NCBI RefSeq assembly: GCF_000473085.1
Contig: NZ_AXBA01000020.1
Coordinates: 39,949-103,948, forward strand
Direction: 5' to 3'
Length of the DNA stretch: 64,000 nucleotides
Source: Azorhizobium doebereinerae UFLA1-100
Lineage (GTDB): Bacteria; Pseudomonadota; Alphaproteobacteria; Rhizobiales; Xanthobacteraceae
Shown in pieces: positions 9,273-16,969 of the stretch (position 1 is its first letter; each line of letters starts with the position of its first letter). The notes under the pieces were generated by a model. The model ran no database searches and was not told the origin of the DNA. It saw only the letters and a list, made by a program, of their open reading frames with translations. The position numbers and the translations under genes were made by a program.

Positions 9273-9584
9273 ATGCCGCTTCTCGTCCGCTTCCTCATGC
9301 GCCATGCCGCCATCGGCTTCGGCATCGCCATCCTGTTCGTCGGCGCGCTGCTGGCGCTCGACGCCCAGGGCCTGCGCTCGCTGCTGGTGGCGGCGCCGGA
9401 CGGCTGGCTTGCGGCCGGCGTGCTCACCTTCGCCATGGGCCTCACCTTTTCCAGCGTGCAGATGGGCGCGGCGGTGATGCTGCTGACGACGCGCGACAAC
9501 GGGCCGGGCGGCGGACGCCGCATCCGGCTCCGCGCGCCGGGCCATCTCGTTCCCGCCCCGGTGCGCATCCGCCCCTCACGCTGA
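9273..9584 (+). CDS. Small two-helix membrane protein, unknown function
   Basis: This 103-residue protein is of no family I recognise. It shows two hydrophobic segments, roughly residues 12-32 (IGFGIAILFVGALLALDAQG) and 45-72, separated by a short polar stretch. An Arg/Pro-rich cytoplasmic-looking tail follows. It is divergent from the peptide-transport operon, with about 268 bases between them holding the promoters. Arg/Ala/Leu-rich composition is normal for this genome, and the two hydrophobic segments support a real gene. No partner can be inferred. Confidence 0.6.
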   Translation: MPLLVRFLMRHAAIGFGIAILFVGALLALDAQGLRSLLVAAPDGWLAAGVLTFAMGLTFSSVQMGAAVMLLTTRDNGPGGGRRIRLRAPGHLVPAPVRIRPSR

Positions 9585-9626
9585 GCGCGTCGCGCCCGGC
9601 GGTGCCGCCGGACGGCGAGGGAGCGC

Positions 9627-9692
9627 GCGCCAGCGGAAGACCGCGCCGCGGCGGCGGGAGATCGCGCTGCGCCAACGGAAGACCACGCCGCG
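9627..9692. repeat. 24-bp imperfect direct repeat, two copies
   Basis: Copies at 9627-9650 and 9669-9692 differ at two positions and share the core CGGAAGACC. They lie upstream of the Cys-rich protein gene. The meaning is unknown: a duplicated regulator site or a chance GC-rich duplication. Confidence 0.5.
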
Positions 9693-9828
9693 CTAAAGGT
9701 ATCGCCTGCCGTTCCGGCAGCCCGCATCGGGCCAGTTTTTGCCGGTCTGGGTCAGCCGCCCTGACCTATGTTCACGGTGCGGCATCTGTTACATCCCTAC
9801 CGTGCCTTTGGTGACCGGGGGGATGTCC

Positions 9829-10260
9829 ATGAAGAGGGTTGGAATGGTGCTCGCGGCCGGGCTTTTCGCCCTGGCGGCGGCGGGCGCGGCGACGGGCGCG
9901 CAGGCGCAGACCATGAGCTACCAGCAGGCCGGCGCGCTGCTGGCCAAGAGCTGCGGCCCCGACATCACGAAATACTGCGCCAACGTCAATCTGGGCGGCG
10001 GCAAGCTGCTCGGCTGCCTCGATGCGAACGCCTCGAAGGTCGCCAGCAAGTGCAAGGCCGACTTCGTGGCGGTGAAGGCGTCCATCACCAAGCGGGTGAT
10101 GGCGCAGCAGGCGATCTTCAAGGTCTGCAATGCGGATGCGGCCCGCCTCTGCCAGGGCATCGTGCCCGGCGACGGCAACCTCATCAGCTGCCTCGTGGAG
10201 GCCACCAAGGTGGTCAGCAAGGCATGCAACCAGACCATCACCGACGCCGGCTGGCGTTGA
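9829..10260 (+). CDS. Secreted cysteine-rich repeat protein
   Basis: This 143-residue protein has a signal peptide (MKRVGMVLAAGLFALAAAGAATGAQAQT) and a mature part with eight regularly spaced Cys. They are arranged as two repeats of the pattern C-(5)-YC or C-(5)-LC ... GCL/SCL ... C, as in KSCGPDITKYCANV and KVCNADAARLCQGI. This resembles the cysteine-rich repeat found in Golgi apparatus protein 1 and in many alphaproteobacterial exported proteins of unknown role. The start at 9829 rather than 9823 places a G-run at proper ribosome spacing. It lies 32 bases before an OmpA-like gene, so the two may act together in the envelope. Confidence 0.8.
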   Translation: MKRVGMVLAAGLFALAAAGAATGAQAQTMSYQQAGALLAKSCGPDITKYCANVNLGGGKLLGCLDANASKVASKCKADFVAVKASITKRVMAQQAIFKVCNADAARLCQGIVPGDGNLISCLVEATKVVSKACNQTITDAGWR

Positions 10261-10292
10261 GCCCCCGCACCCGAACAGGAAGGACGACACCC

Positions 10293-10892
10293 ATGACGTC
10301 GTTGATGCTCCGTGGCGGGCTCGTTGCCGCTCTCGCCATGTCCCTCGCCGCCATCGCCGTGCCGGCGGCGGCGCAGACCGATCTGTCCAATGCGCAGATC
10401 GTCCAGGGCCTGCAGAACCTCACCCAGGACGCACCGGTGGTCACCGCCGCCAGCCTGCGCCAGGCGGCGCTGGACCATGCCACCATGTATTCCGGCCCGG
10501 CCGCCCAGCGTCCGCCGCTGGCCATCCAGCTGGACAAGCTGGCGCAGATCAACGTGCAGATCCAGTTCAAGCTGAACTCGGCGATCATCCTGCCGGACAG
10601 CTATGCCACCATCGGCTCCATCGCCGATGCGCTGCATAATCCGGTGCTCCAGGGCTACAAGTTCATCATCACCGGCAACACCGACACCACCGGCACGCGC
10701 GAGATCAATCTCAAGCTCAGCCAGGAGCGGGCGGACGCGGTGATGGAAGCCCTGACCACCACCTTCAACGTGAACCCGGCGCGCCTGGAGGCCGTGGGCC
10801 TCGGCGAGGAAGCGCTCCAGGACACCAAGAATCCGGAATCGCCGGTCAACCGGCGCGTGCAGATTTTCAACGTCGGCCCGCTCAAGCGGTGA
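10293..10892 (+). CDS. OmpA-family peptidoglycan-binding protein
   Basis: This 199-residue exported protein has a signal peptide cleaved near VPAAAQT. It ends in an OmpA/MotB-type domain (residues about 85-195) with the signatures FIITGNTDTTGT, NLKLSQERADAV and PVNRRVQIF. OmpA-like domains bind diaminopimelate in peptidoglycan. The N-terminal 80 residues have no beta-barrel and are of unknown function. An AGGAAGGA ribosome site precedes the ATG. It is probably co-transcribed with the preceding Cys-rich gene and ends at a terminator. Confidence 0.87.
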   Translation: MTSLMLRGGLVAALAMSLAAIAVPAAAQTDLSNAQIVQGLQNLTQDAPVVTAASLRQAALDHATMYSGPAAQRPPLAIQLDKLAQINVQIQFKLNSAIILPDSYATIGSIADALHNPVLQGYKFIITGNTDTTGTREINLKLSQERADAVMEALTTTFNVNPARLEAVGLGEEALQDTKNPESPVNRRVQIFNVGPLKR

Positions 10893-10937
10893 AACCAAAC
10901 CACCGCGCCGGCGTTATCCACGTGTGACCTCACTTCG

Positions 10938-10964
10938 CGCCGCCCCCCAAAGGGCGGCGTTTTT
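10938..10964 (+). terminator. Rho-independent terminator
   Basis: The stem CGCCGCCC/GGGCGGCG has a six-base loop and is followed by five T residues, 46 bases after the OmpA-like gene. Confidence 0.85.
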
Positions 10965-11074
10965 CTTGCGCGGTGGCGGCCCCGGGGGCGGCTCCGCGCC
11001 GGCGGCGGCGGTCGCCTCCCCCTTCCAACCTCGATCTGTCACAGGGCTGTTGCACGACCCCTTTAGGAAGCGCC

Positions 11075-11090
11075 GTGAAAACGGTTTCAC
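11075..11090. promoter_or_regulatory. LacI-type operator candidate
   Basis: The near-palindrome GTGAAAACGGTTTCAC, with a central CG step, is of the form bound by LacI/GalR regulators. It lies 18 bases upstream of the LacI-family gene, so it probably mediates autoregulation of the regulator and its co-transcribed transport genes. Confidence 0.65.
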
Positions 11091-11108
11091 AGCGCCCCGG
11101 AAGACCCC

Positions 11109-12218
11109 GTGCCACGCCCCGTCACCATCCGCACCGTCGCCGAGCGCGCCGGCTGCTCCATCGCCACCGTGAGCCGCGTGCTCAACGGCACGGCGCGGGC
11201 CAGCGCGGACGTGGAGGCGCGGGTGCGGGCCGCGGTCGCCGCGCTGGACTTCCGCCCGAGCGAGATCGGCCGCTCGCTGAAGACGCTGCGCACCCGCACC
11301 CTCGGCGTGGTCATCCCCAGCCTCACCAACCCGGTGTTCGCCGGCTCCGTGGCCGGCATGGAGGCGGAGGCGCGCGGGCGCGGCCACACCTTGCTGCTGA
11401 CCGCCAGCGACTATGACGCCGCGCGCGAGCAGGACCTGGTGGCCACTCTGGTGGCCCAGAGCGTCGCCGGCCTCGTGCTCACGGTGGCCGATCCCGACGC
11501 CAACCCGACCCTCGACCTGCTGGACGGGCAGGGCATTCCCTATGTGCTGGTCTATAACGAGCCGCAGCGGCCGGGCCGCGCCGCCGTCACCGTGGACAAT
11601 GCCGCCGCCAGCCGGGCGCTGACTGGCGCCTTCCTCGCTGCCGGCCACCGCCGCATCCTGTTTATCGCCGGGCGCTTCTCCACCTCGGACCGCTCGCGCC
11701 TGCGCCACCAGGGCTATCTGGCCGCCATGGCGGCGGCGGGGCTCGCCGCCGAGCCGGTGCTGGAACTGGACTATCTCGCCGACACCGCCGCCCATCGCAG
11801 CGCGCTGGCGGGGCTGCTGGGCGGGCCGGAGCGGCCCACCGGCATCATCTGCTCCAACGATCTGCTCGCCCTCTCCGTGGTGGCGGCGGTGCGCGAAATG
11901 GGCCTCGCTGTGCCCGGCGACATCTCGGTGGCCGGGTTCGACGGCATCGCCATCGGCCGCCTCGTCTCCCCGCCGCTCGCCACCGTGGACCAGCCCACCC
12001 GCCGCATGGGCGCGCGGGCGGTGGAGCGCCTGTTCGACCTGATGGGCGGCGACGCCGCGCGCACGGTGGAACTGCTGCCCTTCGAGCTGCGCCCCGGCGG
12101 CACGCTCTCTCCCGTTTCCCCGCCCGTGGCGTCCGCGCCCCGGGCCAGTGCCACACCCCAACCCCCCTCACCGAAGTCCCCCTCACGGAAATCCGCCGCA
12201 CGAAAGGCTCCGCGATGA
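11109..12218 (+). CDS. LacI-family transcriptional regulator
   Basis: This 369-residue repressor has the N-terminal LacI helix-turn-helix (TIRTVAERAGCSIATVSRVLNGT) and hinge. A periplasmic-binding-protein-like effector domain follows (TLGVVIPSLTNPVFAGSVAG, ICSNDLLALSVVAAVREMG, VAGFDGIAIGRLVSPPLATV). The last 35 residues are a Pro/Ser/Lys-rich tail outside the usual family length. The stop overlaps the ATG of the downstream solute-binding protein by four bases. Regulator and transporter are therefore one operon, and the effector is likely the imported compound or a product of it. Confidence 0.93.
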   Translation: MPRPVTIRTVAERAGCSIATVSRVLNGTARASADVEARVRAAVAALDFRPSEIGRSLKTLRTRTLGVVIPSLTNPVFAGSVAGMEAEARGRGHTLLLTASDYDAAREQDLVATLVAQSVAGLVLTVADPDANPTLDLLDGQGIPYVLVYNEPQRPGRAAVTVDNAAASRALTGAFLAAGHRRILFIAGRFSTSDRSRLRHQGYLAAMAAAGLAAEPVLELDYLADTAAHRSALAGLLGGPERPTGIICSNDLLALSVVAAVREMGLAVPGDISVAGFDGIAIGRLVSPPLATVDQPTRRMGARAVERLFDLMGGDAARTVELLPFELRPGGTLSPVSPPVASAPRASATPQPPSPKSPSRKSAARKAPR

Positions 12219-13222
12219 AGTCCCTGTTCACCTCCGCTCTGCTCGCTTCCGGGCTGCTGCTCGGCCTGGCGCCGGCCGCCTCGGCCGCCGACGCCATCTG
12301 CTACAACTGCCCGACCGAATGGGCCGACTGGGGCGCCATGCTGAAGGCCATCAAGGTCGACACCGGCGTCGACGTGCCCCCGGACAACAAGAACAGCGGC
12401 CAGTCCATGGCCCAGATCATCGCCGAGAAGGCGAGCCCGGTGGCGGACGTGACCTATGTGGGCGTCACCTTCGGCATCAAGCTGAAGGATGCCGGCCTGA
12501 CCCAGGCCTACAAGCCCAAGGGCTTCGACCAGGTGGCCGCCGGCCTGAAGGACCCCGACGGCCACTGGACCTCGATCCACTCCGGCACGCTCGGCCTGTT
12601 CGTGAACAAGGATGCGCTGGGCGGCGCGCCGGTGCCGGCCTGCTGGTCGGACCTGCTGAAGCCGGAATACAAGGGCATGGTGGGCTATCTCGACCCCTCC
12701 AGCGCCTTCGTGGGCTATGTGGGCGCGGTGGGCGTGAACAACGCGCTCGGCGGCTCGCTGGACGATTTCACCCCGGCGCTGAATTACTTCAAGAAGCTCC
12801 AGGCCAATCAGCCCATCGTGCCGAAGCAGACCTCCTATGCCCGCGTGGTCTCCGGCGAGATCCCGATCCTGTTCGACTACGACTTCAACGCCTATCGGGC
12901 GAAGTATAGCGAAAAGGGCAATTTCGCCTTCGTGATCCCCTGCGAGGGCTCCATCGTGGTGCCTTACGTGATGAGCATGGTGAAGAACGACCCGCACCCC
13001 GAGGCGGCCAAGACCGTGCTCGACTACGTGCTCTCCGACAAGGGCCAGGCCATGTGGGCCAAGGCCTACCTGCGCCCCGTCCGCGACGTGGCGCTGCCCA
13101 AGGAAGTGGCGGACCGCTTCCTGCCCGCCGCCGACTACGCCCGCGCCAAGGCGGTGGACTATGCCAAGATGGAAGCCGTGCAGAAGGGCTTCTCCGACAA
13201 GTACCTCGCCGACGTGAAGTGA
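12215..13222 (+). CDS. ABC transporter substrate-binding protein (iron/thiamine/phosphonate-like fold)
   Basis: This 335-residue periplasmic binding protein has a signal peptide ending at APAASAADA and an early Cys pair (CYNCP). The fold signature is that of type-II binding proteins that work with two-permease importers (PTSYARVVSGEIPILFDYDFNAY, VLDYVLSDKGQAMWAKAYLRPVR). The family includes binders of Fe(III), thiamine, spermidine, 2-aminoethylphosphonate and similar solutes. The phosphodiesterase at the operon end points to a phosphorus-containing organic solute, but that is context inference only. Confidence 0.87.
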   Translation: MKSLFTSALLASGLLLGLAPAASAADAICYNCPTEWADWGAMLKAIKVDTGVDVPPDNKNSGQSMAQIIAEKASPVADVTYVGVTFGIKLKDAGLTQAYKPKGFDQVAAGLKDPDGHWTSIHSGTLGLFVNKDALGGAPVPACWSDLLKPEYKGMVGYLDPSSAFVGYVGAVGVNNALGGSLDDFTPALNYFKKLQANQPIVPKQTSYARVVSGEIPILFDYDFNAYRAKYSEKGNFAFVIPCEGSIVVPYVMSMVKNDPHPEAAKTVLDYVLSDKGQAMWAKAYLRPVRDVALPKEVADRFLPAADYARAKAVDYAKMEAVQKGFSDKYLADVK

Positions 13223-13275
13223 GGCGAGGGGGCCGCGCGGGTGCGCGGCCCCAGCCCCTCCCGCATGCGGTAAAG

Positions 13276-13299
13276 CCCTCTCCCGCTTGCGGGGGAGGG
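13276..13299. repeat. Interspersed inverted repeat, copy 1
   Basis: CCCTCTCCCGC-TTGC-GGGGGAGGG is a near-perfect hairpin in the gap between the binding-protein and permease genes. The same unit recurs at 54344, 57076, 63852 and 63963. Inside the operon it may separate expression of the binding protein from that of the permeases. Confidence 0.85.
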
Positions 13300-13417
13300 A
13301 GCCTGTCGCGCGGGTGGAGAGGTTGGCCCCATGACCGGGCCATCCGCCCCACCTGATCGCTCGCTCATCAATACCACCCACTCCCAACCGTTCCTTCCCC
13401 CTGCCGAAGCGAAAGCC

Positions 13418-14236
13418 ATGCCCAGCGCCGACCGTCTGGCCCGATTGTTCCTGCTGCCCCTGGGCCTGTTCGTGCTCGCCTTCTTTCTGCTGCCCATGGT
13501 GCGCCTCGTCGCCGTGGCGGGGGCGGGGCCGAACGGGGCGTGGGAATATCTCGCGCTCATCACCAATGCCCGCCATTTCGGCACGCTGATCGCCACCCTC
13601 GTCCTCTCGGCGGCCACCACGGCGGTGACGCTGGCCATCGGCGTGGTGGTGGCGCTGTTCCTCGGCCGCAACCGCTTTCCCGGCCAGTCCGCGCTGGTGG
13701 CGATGCTGACCCTGCCGCTGGCCTTTCCCGGCGTGGTGGTGGGCTTCATGGTCATCCTGCTGGCCGGGCGGCAGGGGCTGATCGGCGGCCTCACCCAGCA
13801 GATGGGCATGGGGCGGCTGGTGTTCGCCTATTCCATGGCCGGGCTGCTGGCGGGCTATGTCTATTTCTCGCTGCCGCGCGTGCTGGTGACGCTGCTCGCC
13901 GCCGTGGAGAAGCTCGACCCGGCGCTGGAGGAGGCGGCCCGCTCGCTGGGCGCCAGCCGGGCGCAGGTGCTGCGCGACGTCATTCTGCCCGGCATCGCGC
14001 CCTCGCTGATGGCTTCCGGCGCCATCGCCTTCGCCACCGCCATGGGCGCGTTCGGCACCGCCTTCACGCTCGCCACGCGCATCGACGTGCTGGCCATGAC
14101 CATCTATACGGAGTTCACATTGAACGCGAATTTCGCCAGCGCGGCGGCCCTGTCCATCGCGCTCGGCCTGATCACCTGGGGCGTGCTGGCGGCGACGCGG
14201 AACCTCTCCGGCGACCGCGTGGCAGCGGCGGGCTGA
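13418..14236 (+). CDS. ABC transporter permease 1
   Basis: This 272-residue inner-membrane permease has about six transmembrane helices and an EAA loop (EEAARSLGASRAQVLRDVILP). It is of the CysT/PotB-like type that pairs with a second permease. An upstream in-frame ATG at 13331 would add 29 polar, low-complexity residues. The ATG at 13418 starts directly before the first helix and was preferred, but the ribosome site is weak for both. It sits four bases before permease 2. Confidence 0.9.
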   Translation: MPSADRLARLFLLPLGLFVLAFFLLPMVRLVAVAGAGPNGAWEYLALITNARHFGTLIATLVLSAATTAVTLAIGVVVALFLGRNRFPGQSALVAMLTLPLAFPGVVVGFMVILLAGRQGLIGGLTQQMGMGRLVFAYSMAGLLAGYVYFSLPRVLVTLLAAVEKLDPALEEAARSLGASRAQVLRDVILPGIAPSLMASGAIAFATAMGAFGTAFTLATRIDVLAMTIYTEFTLNANFASAAALSIALGLITWGVLAATRNLSGDRVAAAG

Positions 14237-14240
14237 CCCC

Positions 14241-15038
14241 ATGCAGCGCTCCCCGCTCGTCTTCGCCCTGCAACTGCTCGTCACGCTGCTGGCCGCCGCC
14301 TTCCTGGTGGTGCCGGCGCTGACCTCGATCCTCGCCGGCCTGACGGTGAACTATTTCCAGGGCGTGCGCTCCGGCCTGACGCTGGACTGGGTGGCGCAGG
14401 TGTGGGGGCTCTATGCGCCCACCATCCTGCGCTCCATCGTCCTCGCCCTCGGCACGCTGGCGGTGACCCTCGTCATCGGCGTGCCCGCCGCCTGGGCGCT
14501 GGCGCGCAAGCCGGGGCGCATGTCGCGCCTGGTGGAGGAGGTGGTGACGCTGCCCGTCGCCATCCCCGGCCTCGCGCTGGCCCTGGCGCTGATCCTCGCC
14601 TATGGCGGCATCCGCGAGTTCCGCGCCAGCATCCTGTTCATCCTGGTGGGCCACGTGCTCTACACTTTGCCCTTCATGCTGCGCTCGGTGATGGCGGTGC
14701 TCGCCGCCGTGGACGTGCGCACGCTGGAGGAGGGGGCGGCGAGCCTCGGCGCCTCGCCCTGGCAGCGCTTCATCCAGGTGGTGGTGCCCAATGCCCGGCC
14801 GGGCATTCTGGCCGGGGCGCTGATGGTGGTGACGCTGTCCATCGGCGAGTTCAACCTCACCTGGATGCTGCACACCCCGCTGACCCAGACCCTGCCGGTG
14901 GGCCTCGCCGACAGCTACGCCTCCATGCGGCTGGAGATTGCCAGCGCCTACACCCTGGTGTTCTTCATCATGATCGTGCCCCTGCTGATCGCCATCCAGA
15001 TGATGGGCGGCGAGCGGGCGGCCAAGACGCGGAAATGA
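14241..15038 (+). CDS. ABC transporter permease 2
   Basis: This 265-residue partner permease begins with a hydrophobic helix at residues 8-30 and has six helices in all. Its EAA-type loop reads EEGAASLGASPWQRFIQV. It forms the transmembrane heterodimer with permease 1. The stop is separated by four bases from the GTG of the ATPase gene. Confidence 0.9.
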   Translation: MQRSPLVFALQLLVTLLAAAFLVVPALTSILAGLTVNYFQGVRSGLTLDWVAQVWGLYAPTILRSIVLALGTLAVTLVIGVPAAWALARKPGRMSRLVEEVVTLPVAIPGLALALALILAYGGIREFRASILFILVGHVLYTLPFMLRSVMAVLAAVDVRTLEEGAASLGASPWQRFIQVVVPNARPGILAGALMVVTLSIGEFNLTWMLHTPLTQTLPVGLADSYASMRLEIASAYTLVFFIMIVPLLIAIQMMGGERAAKTRK

Positions 15039-15042
15039 CCCC

Positions 15043-16089
15043 GTGAGCAACAATCACACGCCCGGCGCCGCCATCACTTTGGTCGGCTGCGCCAAGACCT
15101 TCGCCGACGGCACCCGCGCGCTGGAGCCGCTGGACCTCGCCATCGCCCCCGGCGAGACGCTGGTGCTGCTCGGCCCCTCCGGCTGCGGCAAGACCACGAC
15201 CCTGCGCATCATCGCCGGGCTGGAAAGCCCGGACGCCGGCGGCAAGGTGCTGTTCGACGGCGCCGACGTCACCCGCCTGCCGATCGAGAAGCGCAACGTG
15301 GGCATGGTGTTCCAGTCCTATGCTCTGTTCCCCAACATGAGCGTGGTCGAGAACGTGGCCTATGGCCTCAGGGTGCGCGGCGTGGCCAAGGCCGAACGCC
15401 TCGCCCGCGCCGGCGAGGTGCTGGAGATGATGCGCATCGACGCCCTGGCCGACCGGCGCATCGACCAGCTCTCCGGCGGCCAGCGCCAGCGGGTGGCGCT
15501 CGCCCGGGCGCTCGCCGTGCGCCCGCGCGTCATCCTCCTGGACGAGCCGCTGACCGCGCTCGACGCCGCGCTGCGCGAGCACCTGCGGGCCGAGATCGAC
15601 GGCCTGCTGCGCCGCCTCGCCATCACCGCCATCTATGTGACGCACGACCAGGCGGAGGCGCTGGCGCTGGGCGACCGCATCGTGGTGATGCGCCACGGCG
15701 CCATCGCCCAGATCGGCACCCCGCGCGAGATCTACTTCCGGCCGGCGGACGATTTCGTCGCCGGCTTCGTCGGCGTCACCAATCGCCTGGAGGGCGCGGT
15801 GCGCGGCGGGCGGTTCGAGACCGCGGCGGGCGCGCTGGCGGTGGAGGCCGCCGACCGCGCGGCGGCTACCCTGGCGTTCCGGCCCGAGACGGCGCAATTG
15901 TGCGTGGCGGCCGGGAGCGGCCTGCGCTTCCGCGTCGATCAGGTGCATTTCCAGGGCGCGCGCCAGCGTGTCCTCTTGTCCGCCGCCGACGGCAGCCGCA
16001 TCGTCCTTGAGGCGGCGGCCGAGGTGGTGCTGTCCGCGGGCGACGAGGTGGGCATCGCGCTCGACCCGTCCCGCATTGCCTTGGTGTGA
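15043..16089 (+). CDS. ABC transporter ATPase (PotA/FbpC-like, with C-terminal TOBE region)
   Basis: This 348-residue ATPase has Walker A GPSGCGKTT, Q-loop VFQSYALFPNMSV, signature [14 protein letters not shown], Walker B VILLDEP and H-loop YVTHDQAEA. A C-terminal regulatory (TOBE-like) region of about 110 residues follows. It starts at GTG (SNNHTPG...), because no ATG lies between the permease stop and the conserved core. It powers the importer encoded by the three preceding genes. Confidence 0.92.
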   Translation: MSNNHTPGAAITLVGCAKTFADGTRALEPLDLAIAPGETLVLLGPSGCGKTTTLRIIAGLESPDAGGKVLFDGADVTRLPIEKRNVGMVFQSYALFPNMSVVENVAYGLRVRGVAKAERLARAGEVLEMMRIDALADRRIDQLSGGQRQRVALARALAVRPRVILLDEPLTALDAALREHLRAEIDGLLRRLAITAIYVTHDQAEALALGDRIVVMRHGAIAQIGTPREIYFRPADDFVAGFVGVTNRLEGAVRGGRFETAAGALAVEAADRAAATLAFRPETAQLCVAAGSGLRFRVDQVHFQGARQRVLLSAADGSRIVLEAAAEVVLSAGDEVGIALDPSRIALV

Positions 16090-16095
16090 GCGTTC

Positions 16096-16926
16096 ATGCT
16101 GATTGCCCAACTGACCGATACCCACGTCCGCCTGCCCGGTCGCCTCGCCTATGGCGTGGTGGATACCGGTGCCTATCTGGAGCGGGCGGCGGCGCGCCTG
16201 CGCGCGCTCAGCCCCCGGCCGGACGTGGTGCTCGTCACCGGCGACCTGACCGATTTCGACAAGCCGGAGGAATACGGCCGCTTCCGCAGCCTCACCGCGC
16301 AATTGCCCATGCCGATCTATCCGGTGCCGGGCAATCACGACAGTTCCACCGGCCTGCGCGCCGCCTTTCCCGAGATCGCCGCGCGGGCGTCCGGCGGGCC
16401 GGACAGCAAGGTCAATTACGTGGTGGAGGAGCATGCGGTCCGCCTTGTCATGCTGGACAGCTCGGTGCGCGGCAAGCCGCATGGTGAGCTGGGGCGCCGG
16501 GCGCTCGCCTGGCTCGACGGGCAGCTCGCGGTGGCGCCGGAGCGGCCGACGCTGATCGCCCTGCACCACCCGCCCTTCCTCACCGGCATCCGCCACATGG
16601 ACGTGCAGAACCTGGCCGACGCTGCCGCGCTGGAGGAGGTGGTGGCGAAGCACCCGCAGGTGCTGGGCCTGGTGTGCGGCCATGTCCACCGCGCCGTCAC
16701 CACCAGCTTCGCCGGCCGGCCGGCCACCATCGGCCCGGCTCCGGCCCATGCGGTGAGCCTCGCGCTCGGGCCGGATGCGCCGCCCAGCTTCCACATGGAG
16801 CCGCCGGCGATGAGCCTGCACCGGTTCGCCGACGGGCGGCTCGCCACCCACACCAGCTTCATCGGCCCCTATGACGGGCCGTATCCCTTCTTCGACGCCC
16901 ACAACCGGCTGGTGGGCGAGGACTGA
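16096..16926 (+). CDS. GpdQ-like metallophosphoesterase (phosphodiesterase)
   Basis: This 276-residue cytoplasmic calcineurin-type phosphoesterase carries the five metal-ligand blocks D-x-H (QLTDTH), GDLTD, GNHD, HHPPF and GHVH. The close match in length and motif spacing to the GpdQ glycerophosphodiesterase family suggests hydrolysis of phosphodiesters such as glycerophosphodiesters. Being the last gene of the LacI-ABC operon (six bases after the ATPase), it probably cleaves the imported substrate. Related cyclic-nucleotide phosphodiesterases cannot be excluded. Confidence 0.85.
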   Translation: MLIAQLTDTHVRLPGRLAYGVVDTGAYLERAAARLRALSPRPDVVLVTGDLTDFDKPEEYGRFRSLTAQLPMPIYPVPGNHDSSTGLRAAFPEIAARASGGPDSKVNYVVEEHAVRLVMLDSSVRGKPHGELGRRALAWLDGQLAVAPERPTLIALHHPPFLTGIRHMDVQNLADAAALEEVVAKHPQVLGLVCGHVHRAVTTSFAGRPATIGPAPAHAVSLALGPDAPPSFHMEPPAMSLHRFADGRLATHTSFIGPYDGPYPFFDAHNRLVGED

Positions 16927-16932
16927 GCGGCC

Positions 16933-16969
16933 CCGCCTTCGACCCGTCAGCCAGCCGGGTCGAAGGCGG
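16933..16969. terminator. Convergent hairpin between phosphodiesterase and allantoate amidohydrolase genes
   Basis: A perfect 14-bp stem (CCGCCTTCGACCCG with its reverse complement) and a nine-base loop lie exactly between the two converging genes. One arm encodes the last residues of the amidohydrolase. There is no T-run, so it may work in either direction with help, or act as an mRNA 3'-end stabiliser. Confidence 0.6.

Noticed and set aside
7604..9814. Very long plus-strand open frame opposite the binding-protein gene, and similar long frames at 339-1952, 27665-29563, 58084-60114 and 53328-55637
   Set aside because: These are mirror frames produced by high GC on the antisense side of clear genes. 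They are His/Arg/Gly/Ala-rich with no domains or sensible starts.
9739..9828. Upstream extension of the Cys-rich protein (MPVWVSRPDLCSRCG)
   Set aside because: It would bury the signal peptide inside the protein and has no ribosome site. The ATG at 9829 fits both.
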